From the NCBI GenBank assembly GCA_037954235.1, contig JBBMOA010000006.1, positions 31,110,041-31,174,040 of the forward strand: a stretch of 64,000 nt of DNA, in the 5' to 3' direction. The position numbers were made by a program, and so were the translations under genes. Positions 24,903 to 36,055 of this stretch are shown here, piece by piece. Below the pieces are notes generated by a model. The model was not told the origin of the DNA and did no database searches. It worked only from the letters and a program-made list of their open reading frames with translations. This DNA comes from Aulostomus chinensis. Lineage: Eukaryota > Chordata > Actinopteri > Syngnathiformes > Aulostomidae. Positions within the stretch are counted from its first letter, which is position 1; each line of letters begins with the position of its first letter.

Positions 24903-25273
24903 CGCTTCAGAGCTGCAGCTGCAGCTGACAACCTTATTGCTTCAGTTTAGGGAGATTGTCTCTCTTGTCAGCTTGTCACGTCTCACCAGCTAACGCTCTT
25001 ATCCACTCTGCCTACCTGTCGTCTATCTGCCTGCATTATAATCACACCAGGATAATAGGTTTCCCTCTGTGTTCGCAGAATGGCACTTTTATTTCTGAAT
25101 CCTTCACCACGCAGGGTTACGCCTTGTCGCACTTGCTACACCTGAAACACATTCGCAGACAAACACGTAGGCTGCTCGCCACCCACGTCCATGCAGACCT
25201 CAAGTCATCTCTGCACATTCAGAAACAAAAGCTGCCATTGTCCTGCACACGGAGAAGTTATCTAGAGCACAGG

Positions 25274-25312
25274 CAGAGGAGGAGGAGGGGGAGGAGGAGG
25301 AGGAGGAGGAGG
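25274..25312 (+). repeat. (GGA)n tract
   Basis: AGG/GGA triplets over about 39 bp with one interruption. Confidence 0.9.
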
Positions 25313-25794
25313 CCTGCACTGCCAGACAGCGTCTGCCACAAATCAGATTGTCCTACATTGTTGTGTGAAATTTCAGATGACATCAAAAGATATTTAATTC
25401 TGCCAGTCTGATGTCGGCGGGAGGTCGCTCTGATAGAGGCACAAGCGAGGGATTGACGAGCTACGAACATTCCTCACGCTTGTTGCCGTCATGGCTGCTT
25501 CCTCCTCTGACCACCTCTGTCTTCATCACACAACCTTCGTTGTAGGAAGGACCATTTTCCCAGCAGCGACATTTTGTTTTTCTTTCCCTGAAACCACCTC
25601 TTAATGTTATAAAATCACACAACCGCAACCCATTTCCTCATCAGTAAAAATAAGTTGTGCTATAAAATGAAATGTTGGCGGAGCTGTCAGCTCTCCGACC
25701 CGCCGGCCGGCAGTGACTGGCGTTGGTGGCCTGATAAACAGCAGAAGTTATTGGAGGGAGCAGAAACCACAGAGCGGCTGCCAAACATAACCTA

Positions 25795-25821
25795 CGATGA
25801 TGATGATGATGATGATGATGA
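25795..25821 (+). repeat. (GAT)9 trinucleotide repeat
   Basis: Nine uninterrupted GAT-type triplets. A similar imperfect tract occurs at 58037-58085. Confidence 0.9.
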
Positions 25822-26415
25822 GGGGCGGGGCTTAGCGTGTGGGCGTAGGTTGTTAATGTGACAACAGACGACATCCGAGTCCAACAGTTTTGGTCCCTCA
25901 TGTCCCTGCGTGGGCCTGCACACCTGCACAAGATGCGTCCACATTGAAGAACTCTGACAAGAGCAATAAATAAACCCATTTTTAGGCCGAGTGAAAAACA
26001 ACACGTGAAACGGGTTTTTAAAGGCAATCCTTTTTTAGCAGAAGTTGGGATTCATTTTCATGAATTCTCCTTCCACAAAGGAGAAGAGACAGTAATGGAA
26101 AACACATTCCACACATAGTGGCCAAAAGATTTTTCTCAACTGGGTCCTTGTGATGACGAAGCATGGTGCTTGTGCCTGGCAGTAATTCACCAGCCCTGAT
26201 GAATACATGAAAGTGAGGTACTGCTATATATCAAGGCCCCCCCCCCCCCATGCTCAGTGTGAGCCCAGCAAAGTCACACAGGGCCGTTTGTAACGCGACC
26301 ATGTATTCTCATTTCCAACTCTGCATCGAGGGCTGTGAGCCAAGCTGACACTTATGAAATATTTTCCTTGCTGACCTTAGCTACTGCCTCAGCTGGGGAG
26401 ATTAATCCTCTGTCC

Positions 26416-26426
26416 ACAAACACACA

Positions 26427-26482
<56 letters not shown>

Positions 26483-26526
26483 AACACACAGTAGGAAGAG
26501 AGTGGGATCACCACACTCCCCATCCT

Positions 26527-26605
<79 letters not shown>
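26416..26605 (+). repeat. Compound (CA)n-(CT)n-(CA)n repeat, copy 1
   Basis: (CA)n at 26416-26490, then the unique link TAGGAAGAGAGTGGGATCAC... (from 26492), then (CT)n and (CA)n to 26605. The link plus the CT/CA part is repeated at 26733-26850. Confidence 0.93.
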
Positions 26606-26608
<3 letters not shown>

Positions 26609-26732
26609 AGACACACAACTTCCAATGACGACAAAACACAACAGCAGCAACAACTCTCCTCTGGTAGTAATAATTATAGCTTGTGTTGATTTATTTCAGC
26701 ATCACTTGATAGTGCGCCAGTTACAGGAGCAA

Positions 26733-26767
26733 TAGGAAGAGAGTGGGATCACCACACTCCCCATCCT

Positions 26768-26850
<83 letters not shown>
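26733..26850 (+). repeat. Compound repeat, copy 2 (duplicate of 26492-26604)
   Basis: The unique link from TAGGAAGAGAGTGGGATCAC to CCATCCTTCTCCC is repeated without visible change at an offset of 241 bp, again followed by (CT)n and (CA)n. It is a local segmental duplication. Confidence 0.93.
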
Positions 26851-26851
<1 letters not shown>

Positions 26852-26990
26852 CACAATGCTCAAAAATGGTGGAGTGTGATTTATTACTCTGAACCAGGCC
26901 TCAGGTCAATTTAATTGTAAGATGACGCTTTTACTCAAAACTAACTGAACTAAAAGTCTTTGGGCACTCCCATCTGGTTCTGAACAAAGG

Positions 26991-27137
26991 AGAGATCAGC
27001 TGATGGGAGAGAGAGATCAGCTGATGGGAGAGAGAGATCAGCTGATGGGCGAGAGAGATCAGCTGATGGGAGAGAGAGATCAGCTGATGGGCGAGAGAGA
27101 TCAGCTGATGGGCGAGAGAGATCAGCTGATAGGAGAG
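26991..27137 (+). repeat. 21-bp minisatellite, seven copies
   Basis: Unit GAGATCAGCTGATGG(G/C)AGAG(A) is repeated seven times. Each unit holds the palindrome TCAGCTGA. Translated, it gives a heptapeptide MGERDQL repeat, which is not evidence of a gene. Confidence 0.95.
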
Positions 27138-27306
27138 GGACAGCAAGGCAAGGCAGTTTTCTTTGTAGCCTGTTTTCACCACCAGTTTGTCTCCAGGCTT
27201 CATGGCATCAGATGGCAGGAGATGTTGGTACAGAGAAGACAACAGTTTATAACACAGAATGGAGGAAACATGGAAATGTTAATAACAGTTGAAGAAGGAA
27301 GATTCT

Positions 27307-27700
27307 GGAAGGGGAGGCAGGGAGAGCAAGCCAGCTTGATGGGGGACTGGATGGTAGACTGGTTCATGGAAGGGGAGGCAGGGAGAGCGAGCCAGCTTGA
27401 TGGGGGACTGGATGGTAGACTGGTTCATGGAAGGGGAGGCAGGGAGAGCGAGCCAGCTTGATGGGGGACTGGATGGTAGACTGGTTCATGGGAGGGGAGG
27501 CAGGGAGAGCAAGCCAGCTTGATGGGGGACTGGATGGTGGACTGGTTCATGGAAGGGGAGGCAGGGAGAGCAAGCCAGCTTGATGGGGGACTGGATGGTA
27601 GACTGGTTCATGGAAGGGGAGGCATGGAGAGCAAGCCAGCTTGATGGGGGACTGGATGGTAGACTGGTTCATGGAAGGGGAGGCAGGGAGCGCAGGCCGG
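27307..27700 (+). repeat. 61-bp minisatellite, about 6.4 copies
   Basis: Units begin with GGAAGGGGAGGCA(G/T)GGAG at 27307, 27368, 27429, 27490, 27551, 27612 and 27673 (last one partial), an exact 61-bp period with a handful of substitutions. Confidence 0.96.
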
Positions 27701-27769
27701 TGTAATAGTGGCGGTGGTTCGAGCTCTGGTGGATCTGTGGAAACACAGAGAGACTGAGAGACACCAAGG

Positions 27770-27841
27770 AGGAGAGGAGAGGAGAGGAGAGGAGAGGAGG
27801 AGAGAGGGGGAGAGAGGAGAGGAGAGGAGAGGAGGGGAGGG
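27770..27841 (+). repeat. (GGAGA)n purine tract
   Basis: About 70 bp of GGAGA pentamers with GGG variants. All-purine on the plus strand. Confidence 0.92.
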
Positions 27842-28290
27842 CTCCATGTAACCTGATGTGTCCCCCAGCAGTCTCAGCCTGTAGCAGCATAGCTATCAAT
27901 GGTTCAGAGCTACCTGAACCAGTCCTGACTGAAGGCTCTGTCATAGAGGAAGGTCTTAAGCCTGGACTTAAACGTATTTAAAGTGTCTGCCTCTCTGACC
28001 CATGGAGAGAGCTGGTTCCACAGTAGAGGAGCCGGTACCTGAAGGCTCTACCTCCCAGTCTGTTTTTATTGATACTGGGAGTCACTAAAAGACCTGCGTT
28101 CTGGGAGCGGAGTGCTCTGGTAGGACAGGAGGGACTACTACTACAGAAGTGGCATCCCAGTAGGAGGCGCCACATCCCAGGATCCATTTATCACTATAGC
28201 TAATAGAGACAGTTGGATGGGGGTGAGGGATCACCAACTGACAGGATGATGTCATCACCTCAGTGAGCTTTCTGGCAGGCCATATGTCAT
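27842..28290 (+). repeat. Decayed dispersed repeat of teleost type
   Basis: Contains GGTCTTAAGCCTGGACTTAAA, GAGAGCTGGTTCCACAG, CTGAAGGCTCTACCTCCCA and GAGCGGAGTGCTCT, a word order I know from a frequent fish interspersed repeat. There is no coding frame. The class is unknown to me. It borders the 28-bp array directly. Confidence 0.55.
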
Positions 28291-28300
28291 GGGGGCCACT

Positions 28301-30566
28301 GGATGGAGGATCTACTCCTGCTCTACCTGGAGGGAGGTTCTACTCCTGCTCTACTAGGAGGGAGGTTCTACACCTGCTCTACCTGGAGGGAGGTTCTACT
28401 CCTGCTCTACTAGGAGGGCGGTTCTACTCCTAATCTACAGAGAGGGAGGGATGATCTACACCTGCTCTTCTAGGAGGGAGGTTCTCCACCTTCTCTACTA
28501 GGAGAGAGGTTCTACTCCTGCTCTACAGGGAGGGAGGGAGGATCTACACCTGCTCTTCTAGGAGGGAGGTTCTCCATCTTCTCTACTAGGAGGGAGGTTC
28601 TACACCTGCTCTACTAGGAGGGAGGTTCTACTTCTGCTCTACTAGGAGGGAGGGAGCATCTACACCTGCTCTTCTAGGAGGGAGGTTCTCCACCTGCTCT
28701 ACTAGGAGGGAGGTTCTCCACCTGCTCTACTAGGAGGGAGGTTCTACTCCTGCTCTACTAGGAGGGAGGTTCTACTCCTGCTCTACTAGGAGGGAGGTTC
28801 TACGCCTGCTCTCCACCTGCTCTTCAAGGAGGGAGGTTCTCAACCTGCTCTACTAGGAGGGAGGTTGTACTCCTGCTCGAATCGGGGGGAGGTTCTACTC
28901 CTGCTCTACTAGGAGGGAGGTTCTACGCCTGCTCTCCACCTGCTCTTCAAGGAGGGAGGTTCTCAACCTGCTCTACTAGGAGGGAGGTTGTACTCCTGCT
29001 CGACTCGGAGGGAGGTTGTACTCCTGCTCGACTAGGAGGGAGGTTGTACTCCTGCTCTATTAGGAGAGAGGTTGTACTCCTGCTCTATTAGGAGGGAGGT
29101 TGTACTCCTGCTCTACTAGGAGAGAGGTTGTACTCCTGCTCTATTAGGAGGGAGGTTGTACTCCTGCTCTATTAGGAGAGAGGTTGTACTCCTGCTCTAT
29201 TAGGAGAGAGGTTGTACTCCTGCTCTGTTAGGAGGGAGGTTGTACTCCTGCTCTATTTGGAGGGAGGTTGTACTCCTGCTCTATTAGGAGGGAGGTTGTA
29301 CTCCTGCTCTATTAGGAGGGAGGTTCTACTCCTGCTCGACTAGGAGGGAGGTTGTACTCCTGCTCTACTAGGAGGGAGGTTGTACTCCTGCTCTACTAGG
29401 AGGGAGGTTGTACTCCTGCTCTATTAGGAGAGAGGTTGTACTCCTGCTCGACTAGGAGGGAGGTTGTACTCCTGCTCTATTAGGAGGGAGGTTGTACTCC
29501 TGCTCTATTAGGAGGGAGGTTGTACTCCTGCTCTATTAGGAGGGAGGTTCTACTCCTGCTCGACTAGGAGGGAGGTTGTACTCCTGCTCTACTAGGAGGG
29601 AGGTTGTACTCCTGCTCTACTAGGAGGGAGGTTGTACTCCTGCTCTATTAGGAGGGAGGTTGTACTCCTGCTCTACCTGGAGGGAGGTTGTACTCCTGCT
29701 CTACTAGGAGGGAGGTTGTACTCCTGCTCTATTAGGAGGGAGGTTGTACTCCTGCTCTATTAGGAGGGAGGTTGTACTCCTGCTCGACTAGGAGGGAGGT
29801 TGTACTCCTGCTCTATTAGGAGGGAGGTTGTACTCCTGCTCGACAAGGAGGGAGGTTCTACTCCTGCTCTACTAGGAGGGAGGTTGTACACCTGCTCTAC
29901 TAGGAGGGAGGTTGTACACCTGCTCGACTAGGAGAGAGGTTCTACTCCTGCTCTACAGGGAGGGAGGTTCTACTCCTGCTCTACAGGGAGGGAGGTTCTC
30001 CTCCTGCTTTACTAGGAGGGAGGTTGTACACCTGCTCTACTAGGAGGGAGGTTCTACTCCTGCTCTACTAGGAGAGAGGTTCTACTCCTGTTCTACAGGG
30101 AGGGAGGGAGGATCTACACCTGCTCTACTAGGAGGGAGGTTCTACTCCTGCTCTACTAGGAGGGAGGTTCTACTCCTGCTCTACTAGGAGAGAGGTTGTA
30201 AACCTGCTCGACTAGGAGGGAGGTTCTACTCCTGCTGTACGAGGAGGGAGGTTCTCCCCCTACTCTACTAGGAGGGAGGTTCTACTCCTGCTTTTCTAGG
30301 AGGGAGGGAGGTTCTCCACCTGTTCTCCTAGGAGGGAGGTTCTACTCCTGCTCTCCTTGGAGGGAGGTTCTTCTCCTGCTCTACTAGGAGGGAGGTTCTC
30401 CACCTGCTCTACCAGGAGGGAGGTTCTCCTCCTGCTCTACTAGGAGGGAGGTTCTACTCCTGCTTTTCTAGGAGGGAGGGAGGTTCTCCACCTGTTCTCC
30501 TAGGAGGGAGGTTCTACTCCTGCTCTCCTTGGAGGGAGGTTCTTCTCCTGCTCTACTAGGAGAGAT
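28301..30566 (+). repeat. 28-bp minisatellite, about 80 copies
   Basis: Unit GGAGGGAGGTTGTACTCC plus TGCTCTA(C/T)TA, 28 bp, over 2.27 kb. Variants include TTCTAC, TTCTCC, TTGTAC, CTCGAC and occasional 4-bp GGAG insertions. The two ends are heterogeneous and the middle (about 29000-29850) is dominated by the TTGTACTCC form. Each unit can form a small CTCCT/AGGAG hairpin. It has no gene content. Confidence 0.97.
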
Positions 30567-33500
30567 TTGGAGACAAACACAGAAAACTGACTGGACTCGT
30601 CTAGTTTAGTATAGTTAGTTGTTTAACCAGTCCGTCAGTCAGTTAGGCAGTTGGTTAGTAAGTCAGTAAGGAAGCAAGGAAGGAGTTAGTTAGTTAGTCA
30701 GAAGGTTAGTCAGTCTGCTGTGTTATCTGGGTCGAGGTCAGAGTTACAGTTTTTCTGAAGCTCACCACTTAGCCGCCATGTTGAAGAGAAACTGTCTGAA
30801 AAATTGTCAGCGGTCATGATTAAAATCCATGTGATGTTTTCAAAAGTGCTTTGATGTCCACGATGGTGGGCTGAACCGGACCAGGTCTCCAAATCAACAG
30901 GATTCACCTCTTTGAAATCTTGCTTCATCAGCCCTAAAGTTACTAAAGTTACAGTCGGACTCGCATCAAAGTGACCGACCAACCGAAAAAGGAGAGGAGG
31001 GTGCGACGTGATGGCCAAAACAGTGTAGGTGCAAACCTGCCCTGACAGGAAGGCTCATCATTATGACAACATCTTCTCTGGCTGGGCACAGGTCCTGAAT
31101 TTAACCAGCCGCCGGGGGGGCGGACGTCTCTGGTCTAGCAAGCGTGAGAAAGTGGGACTGAAACACGGTGAGGGTGAAAGACTGCTGACTGGACTTCTTT
31201 GATAAAATGTGCAGGTCTTTTCAGTGAGTGGTTCCCTGCTGTAAATTTACAGTGTTTGTCTGAGCTGCTGTTAAAGCACATCTGCGGCTGGCCAAGGTCG
31301 CTGGCTTTTGCGGGCCTGCAGGGAGGAACTCCTCTCCTGCTCGTCTCCCCAGAGGAAAGTGACAGACAGGAGAAAATGAAACGGTGTGTCTACGTTACGC
31401 TTGTCTCAAGATCAGATTTATATTTGCAGGTCCAGAAGAAATTTGGTCATTTGAAATTTTACACAAATGGCATGAAAAAGCAGCAGTGTGACCTGACCGT
31501 GGTCTTGCGTTTGCTCTCCTGGACGCAGCCACGCAGGTCTCGTTTTCCCCAGAACGCCATGTTTTCATTCCTCTCTAAAAATGATTTGACTCAAAAGGAC
31601 TTTATTGTTGTTGGATGGACCTTATAAGGTATGTACTCATTTTCAGTGACCTCATCCTATAACGCAGCTGTAAAGGTGTGTACACACACACACACACACA
31701 CACACTCCTGGAGCAGTCAGCAGCGATTTCATCACTGCTTATTGCACAAAGCAGAATGAGAAACACAGAGCTGGTTCTCCTCTCTGGAACCGTTCATGTA
31801 AACACAGTCAGAGCTTCAACATGGTGCTGCCCAATTTGTGGTTAGGGTTGTGCTGCAGTACCAGAGAGAACCTGTCCTTCAACAGGAGGATCTGAGGTCA
31901 AGCCGTGGGGTCGGCGACATATGCTGGGCTGAAGGCTCCCTGAGCTAAAGGGCTCTCTGGTCAGCAGGGCTGCTGTTCTGTCGCTGATGACCTCTGACCT
32001 CCGGCACAGAGCAGCCTGCAAATACTCAGGAAACTCGTACCCTTCTGTGCAGCGGAAACACATTATATGAAATATTTATGGATCATTTCGCTCTTTGAAA
32101 CATTTTTACTGTGCAGTGTTTGCGTGCATCATTCTCCATTTTGGGGGCTTCACCTTCATCAGCACCGTGTCAGCTGACTAACAGACAGTAGCGCCTTCAG
32201 CAGTGTATTATTACTGTCAATAAAGGAGCCTCAAGAGAAGAGCGGCCTGCACGTCAGAGACTGTTTGGACATGAAGTAACATGATCTCATAACATCTCAC
32301 CTTTGGGATTAGAACTTGTGAAATCTTTCTAAGTGTCAAGTGAAGCTATGGCATCCAACCGCCCACCCCCACCTCCTACCTCTGTGTCCGTGTCCAACAT
32401 CGGTCCATTAGAGCCGACTCTGGACGGACGCCACAGGCACATCATTTATTTAAGCTGAGGCCAAGGAGAGTTATTGCTGTGTGAAGTCCCAAAGCCTTTT
32501 AGAACATCAAAGTTCAACAATATAAATCATGTTTGGCTGCAGATGCAGCGCAGCCCCCCCTCTGCCTCCTCACCACATGCATCAAACTAAGACACAAATA
32601 TCCTTCTATCACTGTTGGGGGACCTGAAGCTCATTATCTACCCCTCATGAAATACAAAAAATCTAAAGTTGAAGCCATTTTTGTCGCATGTGTTTTGTTT
32701 GTTACACAATCTTTCTCACCAAAATTAACCCTTTGAATTCACCAAAAAGTGTATTTGGTCTTTTGAGTCCTGACTAATAGGAGGCTTTGATTTGACCTTC
32801 AAACTGAGGAACTATGAACCTCCTGTTTGACTGACTGGAATGTTCAGTTGAGCTGACAGGCACTCGTCGATGCTGCCTCTCGCAGACGCCAAACAGGAAG
32901 TGCTGGTCGCCAGTCAAGTGTTAGTGGATCACTGATCATCCAGCTGGATTAAGGGAGACCTGGATTATACCAGATGACCTGAAGAGTTAGTGAACACACT
33001 TCTTTGTGAAGTTTAGCTGTGGTCTTCATTAGCTTCTAGCTAAATATACGTGGCTGTCTCTTCCTGCATTCTGGAGTGACTAAGAACTGATGGAGGAGGG
33101 AAAAACCTGTTAGTGAGCCGAATACTCTTGTTAGTGAGTACTTGAGAGGAAAAATACACTTTTTGAATGACATATCACCTTAAATTTGCATCTTATTTTT
33201 CTACATTGACCTCTCTACTTCTTCTCAGCTTTTCTTTCTCTTCATCTGTTGTTTTGTCAGAGTCTCAACTGTGTAGGAAGGACAGAAATGCATCTGCTAG
33301 AAGAAATTCACCAGCAGTTTGACCCGAGGGGAGCTGGAAGCCTCCCGCCCTGTGCAGGTGTACGAATGACTCCCCTTTATGTCAAGCTCTGAAAAAAAGG
33401 CTGGTGGGATTTACGTCTTCATCATAGAAGGGTTTTGACATCGGAGGGTAAATGTTCTAAACAAAGAAGAGGAATGGAGGGTCTGCACCATCTTTGCTCT

Positions 33501-34720
33501 CATTCTTTCTCCTGTGTGCTGGATCAGAGTCCTCCCTCAGGCCAAGCCGCTATCAGAGCGTTCCAGAGTAAATCATCAGGTTAATTCCTCGCTGCCTGAC
33601 TTTCTCACTGCCTGTATTTGTCATCACCGTCGCTTTGAGGCGTCGCTCCCTTTGATGCGCCAGCCAGGCTGACGTGACGCGCCGGCTGCAGGGAGACTGA
33701 CATCAATAAATTACAGTTGCTTATGATCAGTTATTATGTAGAAGTGACACACAACAATTGGCCCATTTTGAGGAGCGATAATTGACTTGTAACAGGTAAA
33801 TGATGGGTGCAGTTCACCCTTTGTCATGGCTGTCAGGGCCTGTTTGAGGTTGTTAAGCAGTTTCCACAGGAGCTTCGATGGCTGTGACGTCTTTAAACAG
33901 GTCACTGTTTGAACTTCCCTACATTCATCTTCCTTTTAAAAGCACAAGTTTCCTGTGTTTTTCCAGTATCTTTATGACAGGCCACAGCCTGATGAACACG
34001 GATCGGCCCGACCCGCCACGAGTCAAGCATTTGTCCCAGTTGACACTGAAGAGCGGCGTCACATTTGATGTTTGGTGTCGCCATGGATGGACCCCTGAAG
34101 CCCAATGATGACACACTGGTGGGGAAAAACAAAACCAGGACCAGAACTCAGGAGTCCAAAACAGGAAATCACTTCAGTAAAATAGAAGCCAGAAAATGTA
34201 CACAAATGTATGTGAATGCAGATAAAAACTGAGGAATATCATAGTGAAATATCTGTGGCTGTGGAGGCGTGTTGCGTGTTGGCTGCAGATCATATCAGCG
34301 GCACGGCGGCGTCAAGTTCTGTACACGCTGAGAGACAAAACAGGAAGAAGAGGGTTTAGTGATAAAACTGTGAGGGATTATCTGTCATTTGGCGGCCTGT
34401 GGTGATTTGCTATCAAAACGGATTTTGTGTGAAAAAGGAATGACAGGAATGGAAAGATGATGGAAAAGGATGGAAAAGAAGTGGGGGCGGGGGGTTGGAG
34501 ATGGGGGGACTTGTCATGCAGGGAAGGATTTTGTTTTCTGTTTAATTTCTCGCCTGCTCTCCCTCCCTCCTCCCTCCCGGACACCCCCTCGATCCAATGA
34601 GCTGAGTGTCAGTCACATTTTGAACTTGCCAAGCAAACAGCGGAGTGATTGGAGCTGTCACTCAAACTAATGTGCTGTATGGCACTGGAGAAACTCGGAG
34701 GAAGAGAGGAGAAATGAGAG
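30567..34720. other. Non-coding stretch between large minisatellites
   Basis: Begins with degenerate AGTT/AGTC words (30600-30715), then mostly unique sequence with a short CA tract (31681-31705) and copy B of the dispersed repeat (33008-33085). An open frame of 142 codons (31199-31627, plus) has no motif I recognise. No gene is supported. Confidence 0.5.
33008..33085 (-). repeat. Dispersed repeat, copy B
   Basis: On the minus strand it reads GTCACTCCAGAATGC, then AGACAGCCACGTATATTTAG and AGAAGCTAATG, matching copies A (9820-9905) and C (57690-57765) in order. Confidence 0.7.
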
Positions 34721-35868
34721 AGTGATCAGTGTGGCGAGCAGAGAGAGTGGCGAGCAGAGGGAGTGATCAGTGTGGCGAGCAGAGGGAGTGATCAGTGTGG
34801 CGAGCAGAGAGAGTGGCGAGCAGAGGGAGTGATCAGTGTGGCGAGCAGAGGGAGTGATCAGTGTGGCGAGCAGAGGGAGTGATCAGTGTGGCGAGCAGAG
34901 AGAGTGGCGAGCAGAGGGAGTGATCAGTGTGGCGAGCAGAGGGAGTGATCAGTGTGGCGAGCAGAGGGAGTGATCAGTGTGGCGAGCAGAGAGAGTGGCG
35001 AGCAGAGGGAGTGATCAGTGTGGCGAGCAGAGGGAGTGATCAGTGTGGTGAGCAGAGGGAGTGATCAGTGTGGCGAGCAGAGGCAGTGATCAGTGTGGCG
35101 AGCAGAGAGAGTGGCGAGCAGAGGGAGTGATCAGTGTGGCGAGCAGAGAGAGTGGCGAGCAGAGGGAGTGATCAGTGTGGCGAGCAGAGGGAGTGATCAG
35201 TGTGGCGAGCAGAGGGAGTGATCAGTGTGGCGAGCAGAGAGAGTGATCAGTGTGGCGAGCAGAGGGAGTGATCAGTGTGGCGAGCAGAGAGAGTGGCGAG
35301 CAGAGGGAGTGATCAGTGTGGCGAGCAGAGGGAGTGATCAGTGTGGCGAGCAGAGAGAGTGGCGAGCAGAGGGAGTGATCAGTGTGGCGAGCAGAGGGAG
35401 TGATCAGTGTGGCGAGCAGAGGGAGTGATCAGTGTGGCGAGCAGAGGGAGTGATCAGTGTGGCGAGCAGAGGGAGTGATCAGTGTGGCGAGCAGAGGGAG
35501 TGATCAGTGTGGCGAGCAGAGGGAGTGATCAGTGTGGTGAGCAGAGGGAGTGATCAGTGTGGCGAGCAGAGGGAGTGATCAGTGTGGCGAGCAGAGGGAG
35601 TGATCAGTGTGGCGAGCAGAGGGAGTGATCAGTGTGGTGAGCAGAGGGAGTGATCAGTGTGGTGAGCAGAGGGAGTGATCAGTGTGGCGAGCAGAGGGAG
35701 TGATCAGTGTGGCGAGCAGAGGGAGTGATCAGTGTGGCGAGCAGAGGGAGTGATCAGTGTGGCGAGCAGAGGGAGTGATCAGTGTGGCGAGCAGAGGGAG
35801 TGATCAGTGTGGTGAGCAGAGGGAGTGATCAGTGTGGCGAGCAGAGGGAGTGATCAGTGTGGCGAGCA
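34721..35868 (+). repeat. 25-bp minisatellite with 16-bp short variants
   Basis: Main unit AGTGATCAGTGTGGCGAGCA plus GAGGG (25 bp). In the left half, units lacking GATCAGTGT-type 9 bp (16-bp form, AGTGGCGAGCAGAGGG) are mixed in. The right half (about 35380-35868) is nearly pure 25-mers with scattered GCGAG/GTGAG changes. Confidence 0.97.
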
Positions 35869-36055
35869 CATTACGGCTCACAGGATCTCGCTTAGTTTCA
35901 AGCTCAGATCACAGCCGTGGCCTTTGAAGATGAGCAGGTTTACAATCCTTCCCGTGACTCCCAGATCATGCGTGTGATCTGAGCTCAACTCTTAGCCATG
36001 TTCCTGCCTGCGGGAGCTTGAAAAAACTCTTGGAGCGTGTAGATGCAGCTGGTAA

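Larger units (their letters stand above)
24903..26415. other. Non-coding stretch with short trinucleotide repeats
   Basis: Contains a (GGA)n tract (25274-25312), a (GAT)n tract (25795-25821) and a 13-bp C run (26237-26249). The frames across them (poly-Arg, poly-Asp) are repeat by-products. No gene was recognised. Confidence 0.55.

Noticed and set aside
28301..30566. Possible CRISPR or zinc-finger-like repeat gene with 28-bp units
   Set aside because: 28 bp is not a multiple of three, there is no long frame and no spacer. It is a tandem satellite.
31199..31627. 142-codon plus-strand frame
   Set aside because: No recognised domain, no supporting neighbours or splice sites. Such a length is expected by chance in 64 kb.
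34721..35868. CRISPR-like regular repeat array
   Set aside because: There are no unique spacers; repeats are directly tandem, in a eukaryotic genome. It is a minisatellite.
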